In this document: piece after piece, positions 1 to 12,392 of the stretch
How the letters are laid out: each line of letters begins with the position of its first letter
Numbering within the stretch: position 1 is the stretch's first letter
NCBI RefSeq assembly: GCF_040412425.1
Contig: NC_089749.1
Span: 15,018,662 to 15,082,661, forward strand
Origin: Macrobrachium rosenbergii
Taxonomy: Eukaryota > Arthropoda > Malacostraca > Decapoda > Palaemonidae
Direction: 5' to 3'
Length of the DNA stretch: 64,000 bases
Made by a program: the position numbers and the translations under genes
Notes under the pieces: generated by a model
What the model was told of the DNA's origin: nothing
Seen by the model: the letters and a program-made list of their open reading frames with translations, nothing else
The model's database searches: none

Positions 1-1305
1 GAGTTTGTGCAAAGCAAGTATGGATTACTGTATGGTTTTATTGTGTTGCATAATATTTTCTGCAGTGTGTACACACAAAATAGTTGTTGCATTTGTAGTC
101 AGTTGCTGCATTGATGCCTTGGTACAGTAATTTCTAGTAGGAAAAAAGGGTATGCTTAGTTGTGAGTCGAGTGTTTATGCAAGTGTACAGTATGATTTCG
201 TACTTATTCGCATAATGCAGTCTCATTGTCATACTTGTAAGATATCTCTAGCAAGACTGCATCCTGCATATTTGCAGAAAAAAATTATTGTTGTATCTTA
301 TATAACGCTGTGGTTTAGTGGGTGATTATTGAACCATTCCAAGAGGGGAACCTGACCATGTGGTTGAGTATGTAAAAAGCAAGTACTGGTGCTATTAGGA
401 AAATTTAATTGTTACTGGTAGGAACCTCATTAAATACAAGATACAAAAAACCTACAGTGCTGTTAATTTGCATAATTTTGTATCTAGGGTATTGGAGTTT
501 GCATTAACTCAGCTTTTGTTGCTCTAGCTATTGCCACATTCGAATGTTGAACCGATATTAAGAAAATTGAGAGGGACTTGAAAAAACATGAAGGTGCAGA
601 ATGCTTAGTAAACAAACTTGTCCAAAATAGATTTTTGGTATTTTTAAAATCTTTTGACCTGTGTGTGTGAACTAGAAATTATTTCCTGTTACGACGCATG
701 TTAATTGTCAAAGAAAGCAAGGCAGAATAGTAACTGGTTAATTATTTAAAAGAAGATACATATTTTCTCCATAGAAAGAAGAACGGAATCCCCGTAGGTG
801 AATTTCGGGTGGAATAAATAGTTTGGCATATTTTAAATACCTTCTGGAATTGTTATCTAGAGCCAAGCAACAGTATACATTTCATTATTATCCAGTAAAG
901 TAATTTGTGTGTGAAATGAAAGCAGTACAAGTCTGAGGTGTGATATACATAAACGCAAGGAAGCTCCGGGACCAAAGAATCTGGAGACTGGGAGTCAGAG
1001 ATAGCTGTGGTGTTGGGAAACAGTAGTGGCTTAGATGTGTGAAGTGTATTAGCATAAGTTTGACATGCACGGTAAGCAGCAATCCTTAGGGAGTCGCAGG
1101 GAGAAAGAAAAAGCAGTATTTTATGAGTTTAGGGCCTTTTTGATTAGGAAGCAGTGCATTTTCAGCTGATGCACTCTTTGGATTGGGTTACATAACTCTA
1201 GGTATACTGTAGCTAATTTTAAGACACTAGGATCTTAAATCTTTATATTATATCCTTGTTCGAACTGTATTAAGTCGTTATTGAGAATTACACTAAAATA
1301 AAATA
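1..1305. other. Presumed ORP intron or upstream sequence, no exon recognised
   Basis: AT-rich sequence 5' of the first ORP exon I can place. I could not find an open segment resembling a PH domain or a further linker exon on the + strand. The stretch is most simply an intron of the ORP gene whose earlier exons lie outside the window. Confidence 0.5.
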
Positions 1306-1573
1306 ATGTTTAATACCAGCACAAGATTGGGATCTCCATTGATGCGGTCCTCATCACCATCATTGAGAATACGCACCGCACCCCACTCCCCTACTCCAGG
1401 AAGTACTGGTGCATCTAGTGGATCGCCTCTTGCCAGTGCTTCTGTACAACCTTCAAAACCTGCAGGTAATACAGGGATTAGTGAAGCCCCTACTATATCG
1501 AGATCATCCTCCGTCGCGTCTGTCACCCCGACATCTACTCCCACACCTCCTTTGGTTCACACGTCCCGCGCAG
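1306..1573 (+). CDS. ORP linker exon (Ser/Pro/Thr-rich)
   Basis: About 89 codons very rich in Ser, Pro and Thr (for example RSSSPSLRI and TPTSTPTPP), typical of the disordered linker between PH and ORD domains. The donor GCAG|GTCAGA after 1573 leaves phase 1, which fits the phase of the next exon at 2881 exactly (Gly codon split G|GT). The 5' edge is uncertain. An in-frame stop lies at 1294-1296. The nearest acceptor is the CAG at 1317-1319, giving a start at 1320; an ATG at 1306 is the alternative. This is probably an internal exon and not a separate gene. Confidence 0.72.
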
Positions 1574-4500
1574 GTCAGACTCTGGTTTTAGGATGATCTA
1601 TTTATTTCGTAGAGTTTAGCAGGCTGGTGATTCAGTAGTTAGGATAATCAAGTTCTCTTGTAGAATGTAGAGTGTAGTGAGAGTATAGGAGTGTAGTGAT
1701 TCAGTATATAGTATTATTTCTCTCTTAGAGTATACGAGTGTACAGTCACTACCCAACTTACAATTGAGTTACGTTCTGGACGGCCCTTCGTACCTTCAGT
1801 TGTTCGTAAGTTGGTTTTTAATATGTACGCCAGTGCATAATTTTTGCTGATGTTTACATTCCCGAGTTAACTTGGGAGTCATAGATTATACTATTTTCAA
1901 CGTATCTTGAAATCATGCAGTATTATAAAGGATTACTTTGGATGTTAGAAAGGTAAAAAGAAGAAAATAAAACTTAGATTCATGCAACATTCAAAATTTA
2001 GTATTTTTTCCATGCTTTGAAAGTTATGAACTTGGAGAGAATTTCACAGGGGCAGTGTCAGACATTGGAAGTTCACAATACACGCCGCCATCTATTGACA
2101 AAAATACATACTATGGGGAGAGGAAATATAGAAAACAGGTATTCATCAAAGAACAAGTTAAATCGGAAACATTATTTTAACTTGTGACTTTGTTTGTTGT
2201 ATCACTGAATGTTTGTAACATAAAGGTTCATAAGTAGGGTGGTGACTGTAGTGACCTTGTTGTAGTTTTCATTAGAAGTACTTTAACACTCCCTCTCTAG
2301 TAAAATACAGTATACTATATAGTATTTGTTTTTCTTAATCACACAGTACTGTATATACTGTATACAGGCAGTCCTCGGTTATTGGCGGGGTTTCCGTTCT
2401 GGGGGTGTGATGATAACCGAAAATTGCCACTAACCAAAAATCGGCAATTTCTGGCGATTTTCGTTGCTTATTGGCGCCGAAAAGCGCCAATTTTCGGTTA
2501 TCAATGCCTCTGTTAGGTATGTATTGGTGCCAATACCCAATTATCGGCGCCGATAAGCAGAAATTGGCGATTTTTGGCGCCGAAAATTGCAGATTTTTGT
2601 CGCTAGACAAGTGCCGTAAAACCGGATCGCCATTAACCGGGGACTGCCTGTACAAGTTTTTCACAGTGAAGAGAATGTAGCTCTTAATTGTAATGCAATT
2701 CACTTTCAGTAATAAAAAAAATCAGGATTTTTATGATGACAGTTCCTGGAAAAGTATTATTGTTTGCAAATGGACAAAGCCTTTCATATGTCTCACATTA
2801 GAAATGTATGTACATTACTTGGCCTAATATGGGATGCTGTTGAAGAAGCAGATTGTTACTATTTATTGTTTCTGTCATAGGTTCAAGTGGGAATGAATCT
2901 GAAATAAGTGACGATGAAAGTCTCTCTGGCGATGGGAAGATGGGTGAGGTGGGTGATGGACAACGGTCTGTCATCATGCATATCATCTCTCAGCTGCGCC
3001 TGGGGATGGACCTCACTCGTGTCACGCTCCCCACCTTCATCTTGGAGCGACGGTCTCTTCTTGAGATGTTTGCGGACTTTTTAGGCCACCCTGATTACTT
3101 TATAAAGTGAGATATTTTTACTTTATTAATGTAGTAAAAATGCTGCTGTTTGAGTGCATTTCACATATAAGCATGTCTCAGATATTTGTACATTATTTTG
3201 ATTCTTTTAAGCTATACAGTGTTAGTGTTTAAGTGTTTGTTTCAAGTTATGTACAACAAGGTTGAGGTATTGGTATTACTGTAGATACATAACAAAATTC
3301 TAGTTCTGTATAATATATGTATTGAATAATTAGGTCTTGTTGCAAAGGTTCACTAATGTCACTGATCGTATTCCAGAGTTGCTGAAGCCACAACACCTGA
3401 GGATCGAATGCAGGCTGTTGTGAAGTGGTACTTAACGAGCATCCATGTAGGCCGTAATGGTTCAGTTGCCCAGAAACCTTACAATCCTATTATTGGTGAA
3501 ACTTTCCATTGCAGTTGGAGAGTTCCACTAGAACAAATGGCAACTCAGGTATGAAGCTTGTTTTGATGTATCATTGGCACCATCTGACTATCAGTATACG
3601 GCAGATTGTAATTTAATAGAAGTTTTAACTAATGGATTTTTGCATACTCTGAAATGAACATGTGAAATTGCATCAACAATGAGTCATTTATTGTGTTTTT
3701 ATTTAATCTGTCATGGTACAATGTACAGTAGACAATACTTAAGGTTGTTCACAGCATCTCTTTAGCTTAAACTGCACTGCTTTCTGCCTTTTACCCTTCA
3801 CATGTTCTTATGTGGTCCTATAGTCTCTTTACTTTTTTTGGAGCTGATTGTAAATTATTCCACATGATGTGGCTTTTTAAAGCTATGTCAATTAAAAATT
3901 CTTGATATTTCAAAGTAGAGCTGATTTCCCCTTATTTTTATTCATTTATTATCTAAATATTTGAGGCTATAAACCTTAAAAGCACATAAAAGCATCTCTA
4001 TGTTGCCTGTTGGTGAGACCTTACCATTCAAAGTTTTGTACAGTGAAAAGAAAGTTTGGATAGTTTACAGTGATTAATATGTTGCACTGAACAGTCAGGT
4101 GAATAGCTTATTTTCCATAGCCAAGTGTTTAGGGTTACCAGGAACCAGGAGTTCAACATATAATTCGTAATGTGTTTGTTCCATAGGATAGTGAAGACTT
4201 GCCTGATAGTAAATCAAAAGATGGAAAGAAATCTTACCTTACCATCAGATATGCTGCAGAGCAGGTGTCCCACCATCCCCCAGGTGAGCTTGTAAATTAT
4301 AAGAGTTATGTAAAAAAATCTTAATAATCTACAGTGTTAATGTATGACAAATTAATTTCTCACCAAGACACAGGGAAATTGTGTCAGTGGTCATATGTTG
4401 ATGATTACGGTATTTTTTCCCCTCAAGGAATGTAAAGGGAAGCCTAACAATAATGGTATTTCCTTGATAATGTAGGAAGGCTTATTGCATTTTCAGAGCC

Positions 4501-7500
4501 TGACTTTGAATTTTTATGGCGCCTCTCCAGTCTCCATGGTGACTTATTTTGTAGTTATACCACCCTGTTTCTCTAATATTTCTTATGCAAAGTTTTTAGA
4601 CATCTGTAGGCAAAATGTCTGAATGCCAATGCTTTTTCTTAGTTTGTTAAGGCGTGGGTGTTTCGTGACGTTCCACTTTCAATTTCCAGTGTCGTACAGT
4701 ACTGGTTTTTATCATATTAATCATAAAATCTGTTCTCAAACTTGGCTCAGATGGAAGTTGGAGGACCATTTCTTGGTATTATTAAAGACTTAACTAAGAT
4801 GGCAAAGAGTAGTTGTTGATTGTCACAGAGATGCAGGCTTTGGTGTTCCCCAGGGTAGTATTCTCGGCCCTTGACTTTTGAGAGGTCAGGTATGAGTTAA
4901 GTTCATGATTGGAATGTAAACGTCATTTATACGTGTGATATAACCTTCACTGGATACAAAAAAACTTGGTTTTATTGCTTTGAAATGTTAAAAAATGTTT
5001 TGAGAAATTTTTAGTGGTATAATGGACCAAAAATTTTTGTTGACAGCAGTTTATGACAACAACCAGGTAGATATGTCACAACTAAAGAACCTTAGTCATT
5101 TTGACTGTGTTCTGCTAACCAGTACAGCACAAAGCACAAGATAAATATTCAGAAAATTATATGGTTCATGTGTTTGGTTGGAAATTAATTTGTTATACAT
5201 TAACCATCAGCAGTAGTGTTTTCAGACACACTTAGGTGATTTGATGTTCTGAAACGTAAAGATTGACAAACTAGTGAAGAAAAGGTAAAATTACATGTAA
5301 GCAAGTGTTTCATCAAGATTTCAAGTGTCACAAAAATTGTATAGTATTTTCTCCTTTGAGCCAAGAATTTTCAAGCTTTCTGTAATGTTGTGACTGTAAT
5401 GTCTTCAGTATGTAGAAATAAAGTGACATATTAAAAGTGAATAGCAGGTATTTCAGTGTAGGTACATAATGTGTTTTCTAGAGGAATGTGAATAGATGGC
5501 AGAACAATTTGGATTTAATTCTCTGTTTTCTTTTAGGAACATTGTGTTCAGTATAACTGTTTCTGCTGATAGATGTATATTGATTATTAGTTTGGTATCA
5601 TGTTTGATTTTAAGGGAATACGTATTGTATACAAGGTTAACCTTTTTAAATATTGGAAATAATGAAGCAGGTGCAGGAAAGGTTTATATTGCAGTTTGTT
5701 ACATTTTGTAATGATGAAGGAATAGAACTGTAATGTTTTACCAGTTAGGACAAGCAACAGGTTCAACTGTTGATGTTCTATCTATAGTATAAAGTACTGT
5801 TTATTTCTAAGTTCTGTTGATTTTTAAGCAGATCTTACTTGTTTTATGTTTAAATAGATTTCAGCAAATAGGTAAACTGTATTTGCAACTCATCATTTTT
5901 ATTTTCTGAACTTGCTTTTTTTTGTTGTGTTTCTTTTCCAGTCTCTGCTTTCTTCTTTGAATGTCCAGAGAAGCAGCTTAGTATTAATGCTCATATCTGG
6001 ACAAAATCTAAGTTTATGGGTATGTCAATAGGAGTGAATTTAGTTGGAGATATCACTCTTATCATTGGCAGTGTCAGAGAAAGTTACAGTCTCGCAATGC
6101 CCTCTGCGTATGGACGTAGCATTTTGACAGAACCCTGGGTGGAATTGGGAGGTCGCGTCAACATAATGTCCCCAGAATCAGGCTGCCAGGCTGCAATTGT
6201 TTTTCACACTAAGGTCAGATATGATTATTATCCTTTGATGTACTCATGAGATTTATAAGACTCTTTTATGTGGTGTAAACATTTTACAGATGTTTGTATG
6301 GTTTTTAGTACTATATTGAATTTATGTTATATAATAATCTTTTGCCATTTTCTTTGATTATACTAATGTGTAATATGTACAGATGTGCCAGTTAATGTCC
6401 AGGATACAGTTTGACAAGTAGGATGTCCAGCGATTTGGACAGTCTGTCGTGATATACCATACCCACACTTGACATATATAGTCTCATTAGTAAAGTTGCT
6501 GTACTGTATCATATATTATTTACTTATTTTACTTTTACTGTATACATTCAACATTGTTACTCCAATCACTTCTGCTTGTGTGATATGGTAACTAAACTTC
6601 CAGCTCTGCTGTCTAGATCATAGCTCTTTATTTCTTTTTATTTGTACTTTCACACTTTGCCTTTTTATGTCACGTTATAAATAATATAAAGTCAGAGATC
6701 ATTTAAAATTTTATAGCATATACTGTACAGCATTTAAAAAGTTCAGCTTTGCTATTGTAATTTTGTTTGACAGTACTTTTTCAATTATCTCAATGTTGTT
6801 TATAGACCATGGTCTAATAACTGTGCAAAATGCAGTATATTACAAGCAAGCAACTCACCCACATTGAAAGGTAAATAGATTCTTACCTTACAGTGCACTA
6901 CCTGCACTGCTACTTGATTTGTCAAGTAATTTTTTCGAGGGTATTCTGAAGTTAAGGAGGAAAAATGTCTTCTCCTCAGTGCTTTGGATAAGCCACGCAA
7001 CTGTAAGCCTTACTTGACACTACAACACAGTAAATTGAATTAATTTTTTTGTGACACATTTCTTATAAATAATTTAACAAATCTTTTGAAGTCATCTATT
7101 GTTTATACTGTAGGTATTTCATGATCTTTTACAGCCATTTTATGGAGGAAAGCTTCACCGTGTGACAGCTGAAGTGAAAAATGCTGCAGGAACAACACTG
7201 ACTAGAGTTCAAGGAGAATGGGATTCCTGTCTGGAGTTCACCTATGCTGATGGGTCCCAGGAGGTTTGTTAATGCTTACTCAGTCTCTTGATAAAGTAAG
7301 CTGTGTTGCGATAGAGCAGCATAAGACTTTTGCTTCATTTTGGTACCTCAGAAATAGAACTCTAGCATTTCTCCAGCTAATTTGCTTTTTTTCTCAAATT
7401 AATTTCTCATGTGATAATTAGCGGTTAAACATTAAAGAAGAGCAGATTATTTGACTTTTGTTGTCATAACATTTTACAAGAATGATTATAAAATACTGTA

Positions 7501-8879
7501 TTAAGCAAAATAAGAATGAATGAATGTGCTCTTCATTACATGAAAATTGTCGGTTTTATATTCCAATGCTTTCAACAACTTTCATCTTTCTGAAGTCAAT
7601 GGATGTTCATAAAATAAGTAATTCTGCCCTGTCATTTTTGAAATATTTCTTTTATATTTACCCGTTTGTTATTAATATATAAGTTAATATATGTACAGTC
7701 ATTACAATCATACCATTGGGATCAGCAGTTTATTGGGATTATGCACACAACTCTAGTCATTTTCTAAAAAATATAACATACAAATAGTGCAAGGGAAATG
7801 CCTTTGTACCTTTCTCTTTGAAAACCTTAATGCATATCTGTATTTGTTCAGTCATCATGACCTTAAATTACACTTTTAATCCCCATTGTGGGCCAGTACC
7901 CACAGTATGGCTTGTGTTACACTGTAAATGTTACCAAAAATTCTCAAGTCATACTTCTCAAAGACTGTGACTCACTGATCTGACTAAATTGCTTTTTAAT
8001 CATAACAGTTATAATCTTCACCTGAATTACTTTGTGTTCATAGTTATCATGAATGTGCCATTTTAAGGGAAGTGCTTGTCATTACCAGAAAGTGGGGGTT
8101 ACAAAACTGTTCCGATGCTCAGGTTTTTTTAAACTTGAGTGAAATTTATGCTGAATATTATTCATTTCCAGTGCTCAGGTTTTTTTAAAACTTGAGTGAA
8201 ATTTCGTAAGCTATAGAGTTAGAGCTTGCTCAGCTAAGCAAAATTTTAATTTCTGAGAAGAAGGGAAGGACATATTCTTAAAGGAAAGTTTGGAAAATTT
8301 CCAGAGTTAGACTGGCAAATACCCTCAGTGGTTCAGTACCAATGGTCTTAAAATCAGTGATTTTGTAAAATTAGTGAATAATGCTTTTATATTTTCACTT
8401 TCTTTTCCTATCAACTCTCTGTAGTACAAGTTTTCCCTGTGTATGTTACCATATTTACAGTATTGCTTGCAGTTTACTTTGAAATATTCTGTCAGTATTT
8501 TTATCAGTAATGACACAATTAATTTTATTAGATGTTATAGTGAAATTACTGCATCTTTTTATAGGTCATTGATGTGAATGAAATACCCATGGTTTGCCAC
8601 AAAAGATTACGTCCCCTGGCACAACAAGGTCCAGGTGAATCGCGGCGATTATGGCACGATGTGAGTGTGGCTCTTGCTCGTGGCGATGTAGAAACAGCGA
8701 CGAGCCACAAGAGGGCATTGGAGGAACAACAAAGGAAAGAAGAGCGGGAACGAAATGCCCACGGTGCTGCGTTTCCCACTAGGCTCTTCAATTCTCCAGC
8801 CCCAGATCATTGGGTTTATAACCAGTTGCCATCCTATGCTTTCACTTCATGTCCTCTTTCTGCTCCTCCTGTTCAGTAG
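1306..8879 (+). CDS. ORP9/10/11-type oxysterol-binding-protein-related protein, 3' part of the gene (7 exons)
   Basis: Spliced coding region: exons 1306(or 1320)-1573, 2881-3106, 3377-3548, 4187-4283, 5942-6213, 7135-7263 and 8565-8879. Every junction has GT/AG ends and the phases fit throughout (1, 2, 0, 1, 0, 0), which makes the model strong. The product is the C-terminal lipid-transfer (ORD) domain preceded by a Ser/Pro-rich linker. Visible hallmarks are [31 protein letters not shown], the family fingerprint [40 protein letters not shown] and a C-terminal basic helix ending near WVY. ORPs of this class (ORP9, 10, 11) exchange PI4P for another lipid such as sterol or phosphatidylserine at ER-Golgi/endosome contacts. 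The N-terminal PH domain is not in the window and should lie to the left. [10 protein letters not shown] and the C-terminal region look ORP10/11-like and other blocks ORP9-like, so the exact paralogue is left open. Confidence 0.93.
2365..2650. mobile_element. Tigger/pogo-like MITE, 286 bp, with TA target duplication
   Basis: Terminal inverted repeats start CAGGCAGTCCTCGGTTATTG and end, in reverse complement, CAGGCAGTCCCCGGTTAATG. The dinucleotide TA flanks both ends (2363-2364 and 2651-2652). The interior contains several nested palindromes built on CCGAAAATTGGC-type words, and it has no coding capacity. A TA target and CAG-starting ends suggest the Tc1/mariner-pogo superfamily. It lies in the ORP intron between 1573 and 2881. 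A diverged partial relative is at 24059-24200. Confidence 0.75.
2881..3106 (+). CDS. ORP exon: acidic linker and start of ORD domain
   Basis: The acceptor TCATAG|GT and donor AAA|GTGAGA are good. It encodes an acidic stretch ([14 protein letters not shown]) and then [20 protein letters not shown] and [18 protein letters not shown], the conserved first strand and lid-proximal helices of the ORD. It ends in phase 2, and the next exon completes a Lys codon. Confidence 0.95.
3377..3548 (+). CDS. ORP exon: NPIIGE segment of the ORD
   Basis: It starts after ATTCCAG and ends CAG|GTATGA, with 57 whole codons after the shared first base. Key residues are [20 protein letters not shown] and [14 protein letters not shown]. 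The NP(I/L)xGE motif lines the lipid pocket in this family. Confidence 0.96.
3549..4186. other. ORP intron, nothing further recognised
   Basis: AT-rich intron sequence without recognisable repeat or coding signal. Confidence 0.6.
4187..4283 (+). CDS. ORP exon: EQVSHHPP fingerprint
   Basis: A 97-nt exon between CCATAG and CCAG|GTGAGC. It encodes a short charged insert ([14 protein letters not shown]) and then [13 protein letters not shown], the defining ORP signature whose two histidines bind the PI4P headgroup in characterised members. Phase 1 fits the exon at 5942. Confidence 0.97.
4715..4875 (+). pseudogene. Jockey/CR1-like LINE reverse transcriptase remnant in ORP intron
   Basis: One frame carries [16 protein letters not shown], like the GVGGPFLSII segment of jockey-class LINEs. 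A shifted frame carries [12 protein letters not shown] followed by a stop at 4871-4873; GVPQGS(V/I)LGP is the hallmark RT block preceding the catalytic YADD. The frameshift and stops show a dead fragment. No catalytic YADD was found downstream. Confidence 0.65.
5942..6213 (+). CDS. ORP exon: central ORD beta-barrel
   Basis: Acceptor CTTTTCCAG, donor ACTAAG|GTCAGA, 90 whole codons. It encodes [30 protein letters not shown], a barrel strand region, [18 protein letters not shown] and ending [14 protein letters not shown] is strongly conserved in ORP9/10/11. Confidence 0.96.
6214..7134. other. ORP intron, nothing further recognised
   Basis: AT-rich intron. No transposon ends or coding similarity seen on either strand. 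Confidence 0.6.
7135..7263 (+). CDS. ORP exon: [14 protein letters not shown]
   Basis: 43 codons between TTTTACAG and CAGGAG|GTTTGT. It encodes [19 protein letters not shown] and a conserved GEWD strand. Phase 0 at both ends. Confidence 0.96.
8116..8204. repeat. Short direct duplication in ORP intron
   Basis: A roughly 32-bp word (TGCTCAGGTTTTTTTAAA, then CTTGAGTGAAATTT) occurs at 8116-8147 and again at 8172-8204, a period of 56 bp. The rest of the intron 7264-8564 shows nothing recognisable. Confidence 0.7.
8565..8879 (+). CDS. ORP terminal exon with stop codon
   Basis: Begins after TTTTTATAG. It encodes [18 protein letters not shown], the [18 protein letters not shown] helix, a Glu/Arg-rich helix ([18 protein letters not shown]), and the conserved TRLF...WVY end. 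The stop TAG is at 8877-8879. The tail after WVY (about 20 residues rich in Pro, Ser and Thr) differs from vertebrate members and may be lineage-specific. Confidence 0.95.
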   Translation, partial: VIDVNEIPMVCHKRLRPLAQQGPGESRRLWHDVSVALARGDVETATSHKRALEEQQRKEERERNAHGAAFPTRLFNSPAPDHWVYNQLPSYAFTSCPLSAPPVQ

Positions 8880-9453
8880 AACTTGCTGCCTTGAGCATGA
8901 GAAGGCATTCTTATATCTGGGGTTCACAGTCAGAGGTTCAGTTAATGCTTAGCATGCCAAAGATTATTTACATGCTGTAGAAGATGGTTTCATCCTCAGG
9001 CATGTGTTTTTCTTTTATAGGGTTTAGCAGGAATTATGGGTTAATAACTGCTCTTATTTGCTCAATGTATTTTCTTTAAAAGTTGATTTTACAAGAAAAC
9101 TTTCATAGAAGCTTATGCCTTGATATAATTGCTGTTATCTCTGTTATGCATATTTTTTTCCATGGTCATTTATTGGAGGTCAGTTGCCATTAGCTTAGAT
9201 GTGTTGCAAACACATTGAAAGCAGAATTTGCCTCAGTTGTCTTTTGTATTATACTGATGTTCAAACACCTGCTTACTGAAGAATTGGATGCTATCCTTGC
9301 AAATCAGGGTAAGTTGTGCACCTGTGTCCTTTTTCTTACCGTCATTAATACAAGCTCTGGTTTTTTTGACATTTACAGTATTTATAACTTTGCTCCAACT
9401 GTTTTATTTGTGTCCCACACCTAGTGGCATAAGAAATAAGGGGATGATTTTGT

Positions 9454-9459
9454 AATAAA
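9454..9459 (+). terminator. Candidate ORP poly(A) signal
   Basis: AATAAA about 575 nt after the ORP stop, the first clear canonical hexamer on this strand downstream. RNA 3'-end data would be needed to confirm it. Confidence 0.35.
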
Positions 9460-12386
9460 ACACGTCCAGGTATAGTACATCAAGTTTACTGAAAATTTAC
9501 AGCAATGTTATGAAATATTGTGCTATGCTCAGTTAATGACGGTATAGTTGGTGTTACGTGTTGTTTTTCTACAGCAGTCCTATAACTGGCAGTGCCAACT
9601 GATAGAGACAGTGTTTGCCATAAATTTTGCATATTCTATTTCATATTCACGTATTTTATATATATTTTTTACTGTCATTAACTTCATGTTATCCTCTTTC
9701 TGCTTTGTAGCTGGTGCATATTACGTAATGTCATAATTTGTTTTCGAGCTCAGTGCACGCGATTATTTTTCAAATGTTTTATATTTATTTTACATTTGCA
9801 GGCAGATATAGCCGTAAGATCATATTGTTCAGGTCAACAGTATATCCTCTGTTTTTCTTTTTTAAATCTTGAATTGTGATGCTGCAAATCAGCACTGCAA
9901 TATTGTATCATCATAGGTCACTGAGGCATTGCTGCACTTGAGCTGTGTATGAGCCGTCCAGTAAAGTTATCCCTTGTTGACAAATGACAGATTAGTTGAC
10001 TAATTAACACTGATATGCTAAATCAGGTAGTATGATATTAGCCAGTAAGTCCAAATGTCTTAAGATGGCAGCATGTTTTTCTTTTCATTTCCATGGAAAT
10101 TATATGGAAAAAATACCTGGAAACCAGTTTCTTTGAATTTAACTGTAAAGTCCAGCTGGAAGGATTATGTAATTTTGATTAGTATTTTCTGCAGTGATTT
10201 GTAAATGAGTGAATGTTTGTAAATCAGATTACTGCCATCATCCATTATCCTTTGTATGCAGTTTGACCAGCCAGGTGATGTGCTGATTAGGACATTGAGG
10301 TTATGCCTCATTAATAGTGTGTCAAGCGTATTTTCTAATTGAATGATGAGACACGTTAATTCCTCCCCTTGGAGGTAAAAGATTCATGTTGTTGGTGATT
10401 TAAGAGTTCTTCTGGATTTTGGTTTTTATTATTTCTAATTTGACATTTTAATATTCACATTTCAAAAGAATTATGATTGCATTGAATTGCTGATATCAAT
10501 TTTAATACACTTTATTTTACTGTAAATTTATTCCATTCCAGATGGACTTCCTAGTAAAAAGCATTGCATAGATTACCCTCTGATTTTTTTGTATCAAAAT
10601 ATGCAGACCACGAAAACTGCATATCTAGAAGTAACGGTACTGTAGTATGCAGTAGAATCAATTACTTTACTTTATAATTACCTTTTCTTGTTAGCTACTA
10701 GTGTGTAGCATTTCAAGTTTAAAATCAAGAAATATTCATTTTATAATTGTAATTCAGTACCTGTATGTGAGTATTCATATGTTAAAAATTGGAGGTGCAG
10801 GAAACACTTTTGGTCCAAAGTATGCCAATTTTAAAGGTAAATTTTCATCTAGATTCTTATCTGGAATTTGATAATCTCAACACTGTATCATAGGTTATAT
10901 GAACAGAGAACATTTAACTTGTACCTTAAAGTGAGTATGATACCCCTTGTAGCAAGAGTTTGCCTCGATCTCAGTTGGACTTGACTGTCATTGTTATTTG
11001 GCTTGAAAATACTCTGCAGTACTATAGTTCAGTATGCTATTCATTGAAGCTCAGGGAAACTTGTTCATTATGTTGTTTCCCATTTTTTATGTAGGGCTGA
11101 TAGTTATGGCAAGTTTTCTATTCCCCATCACTCAGTCTGCACAGCCTCATGTTTGGCCTATCTCCCTCAAATCAGACTGATACACTCATTCGCCTCCACT
11201 TTCTTCCCAGTCCCTCTTTCAGCCCCACTTCTGTACACCTTCATCCCACACGTATCTCAACTTTTAACATCACCAAACCACCTCAGTCTCTTCCTGTAGT
11301 CTCTTATTTTCTTCACTTTTGCTGTTTCTTCTAGTTGTATCGTTCCTTACCGCATTTCTCTTTATAACACATCCATCTTACTGTTATTTTTGCTATACTG
11401 TATTTTCTTCACTTTTGGTGTTCCTCTGATTGTCTCATCCCTTATCTTATTTCTCTATCACACATCCATCTCATCATTGTTATTTTAGCATGTTTTAACC
11501 TCCTAGCTCAGTAAAGGGAGGGAAGCATGGAATTATAAAAATGAGGTAACAGATAGTTGTAAATACCATGTCAGGGAAATATAATTTCAGTTCTGTGGAG
11601 GCAAACATCAACTGAAAAAGGAATGTATTGTAAATGATAAAAAAAAAAAATGTTTGCAAAAATGTAAACAAGAGGAAGATTCAGTTGTTGTTGAGGTTAG
11701 TTGCACTCTTGCTATGAGAGGTTACATTGTGGTGCTGTTCTAGCTACCCTGAGACACCAGTCTGAATGTCGTCTAATTTCATTGTCTTTCATTGTCTAAT
11801 TTCATTGTCTTTCAGACGTATGGTACCGTCTGTTGAGATCATTCATCTCCAATTAAGAATCTTAAACCAAATTATAATTTTAGGTGACCAGATACCAAAA
11901 GTAAAGATCAATCACTGTGCCCACTGATAATTTTTTCCTCTTACATTTTTAGTCTTGATTTGCTGCTGAAAATTCAGCATAAACTTTTGCTGTAATGTGA
12001 ATGTATTCACAAAGATTCTATGAAATTTAATGCATTTTTTCCAACATAGTTGTATTATTTCCCTAACTGGCTTACAAACAAGTAACACTGGGAGTGATGT
12101 CACCTAGCAAAATAAAGCCACTTTAATGACATTCATAAAATAATTATCTATGATTCATCCCACAATGACTGATTGGAACAGCACCATGCTCAAAGTTCCA
12201 GGCAGAAACCAGTTTTGTGTTATGAGGTATCCTGATGTCTATTATAAACAAAAGGTTTTTTTTTGCTTGGACAGCCCTCCATGACCAGTTTCCTTGAACA
12301 CCTGGAAACTTGAATCAAAAGTAATTGTTATGCATTTTCAAAAAATCACAGGTTAAAAATGAACCATAGGACTGAGCAAAAAAAAA
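9460..12386. other. Intergenic space between two convergent genes
   Basis: Contains the ends of the ORP and dipeptidase 3' UTRs and no coding signal I can support. A degenerate tandem duplication of about 96 bp (11305-11400 and 11401-11488, both starting TATTTTCTTCACTTTTG) is the only structure noted, with a small repeat of CATTGTCTTT words at 11776-11816. Confidence 0.6.
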
Positions 12387-12392
12387 TTTATT
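12387..12392 (-). terminator. CNDP2: Candidate CNDP2 poly(A) signal
   Basis: AATAAA on the minus strand about 450 nt past the CNDP2 stop codon. The intervening 12393-12841 would be 3' UTR. The assignment rests on the hexamer alone. Confidence 0.35.

Noticed and set aside
1306..1596. Stand-alone small gene
   Set aside because: Its donor at 1573 matches the phase of the next ORP exon, and its Ser/Pro-rich content suits the ORP linker.
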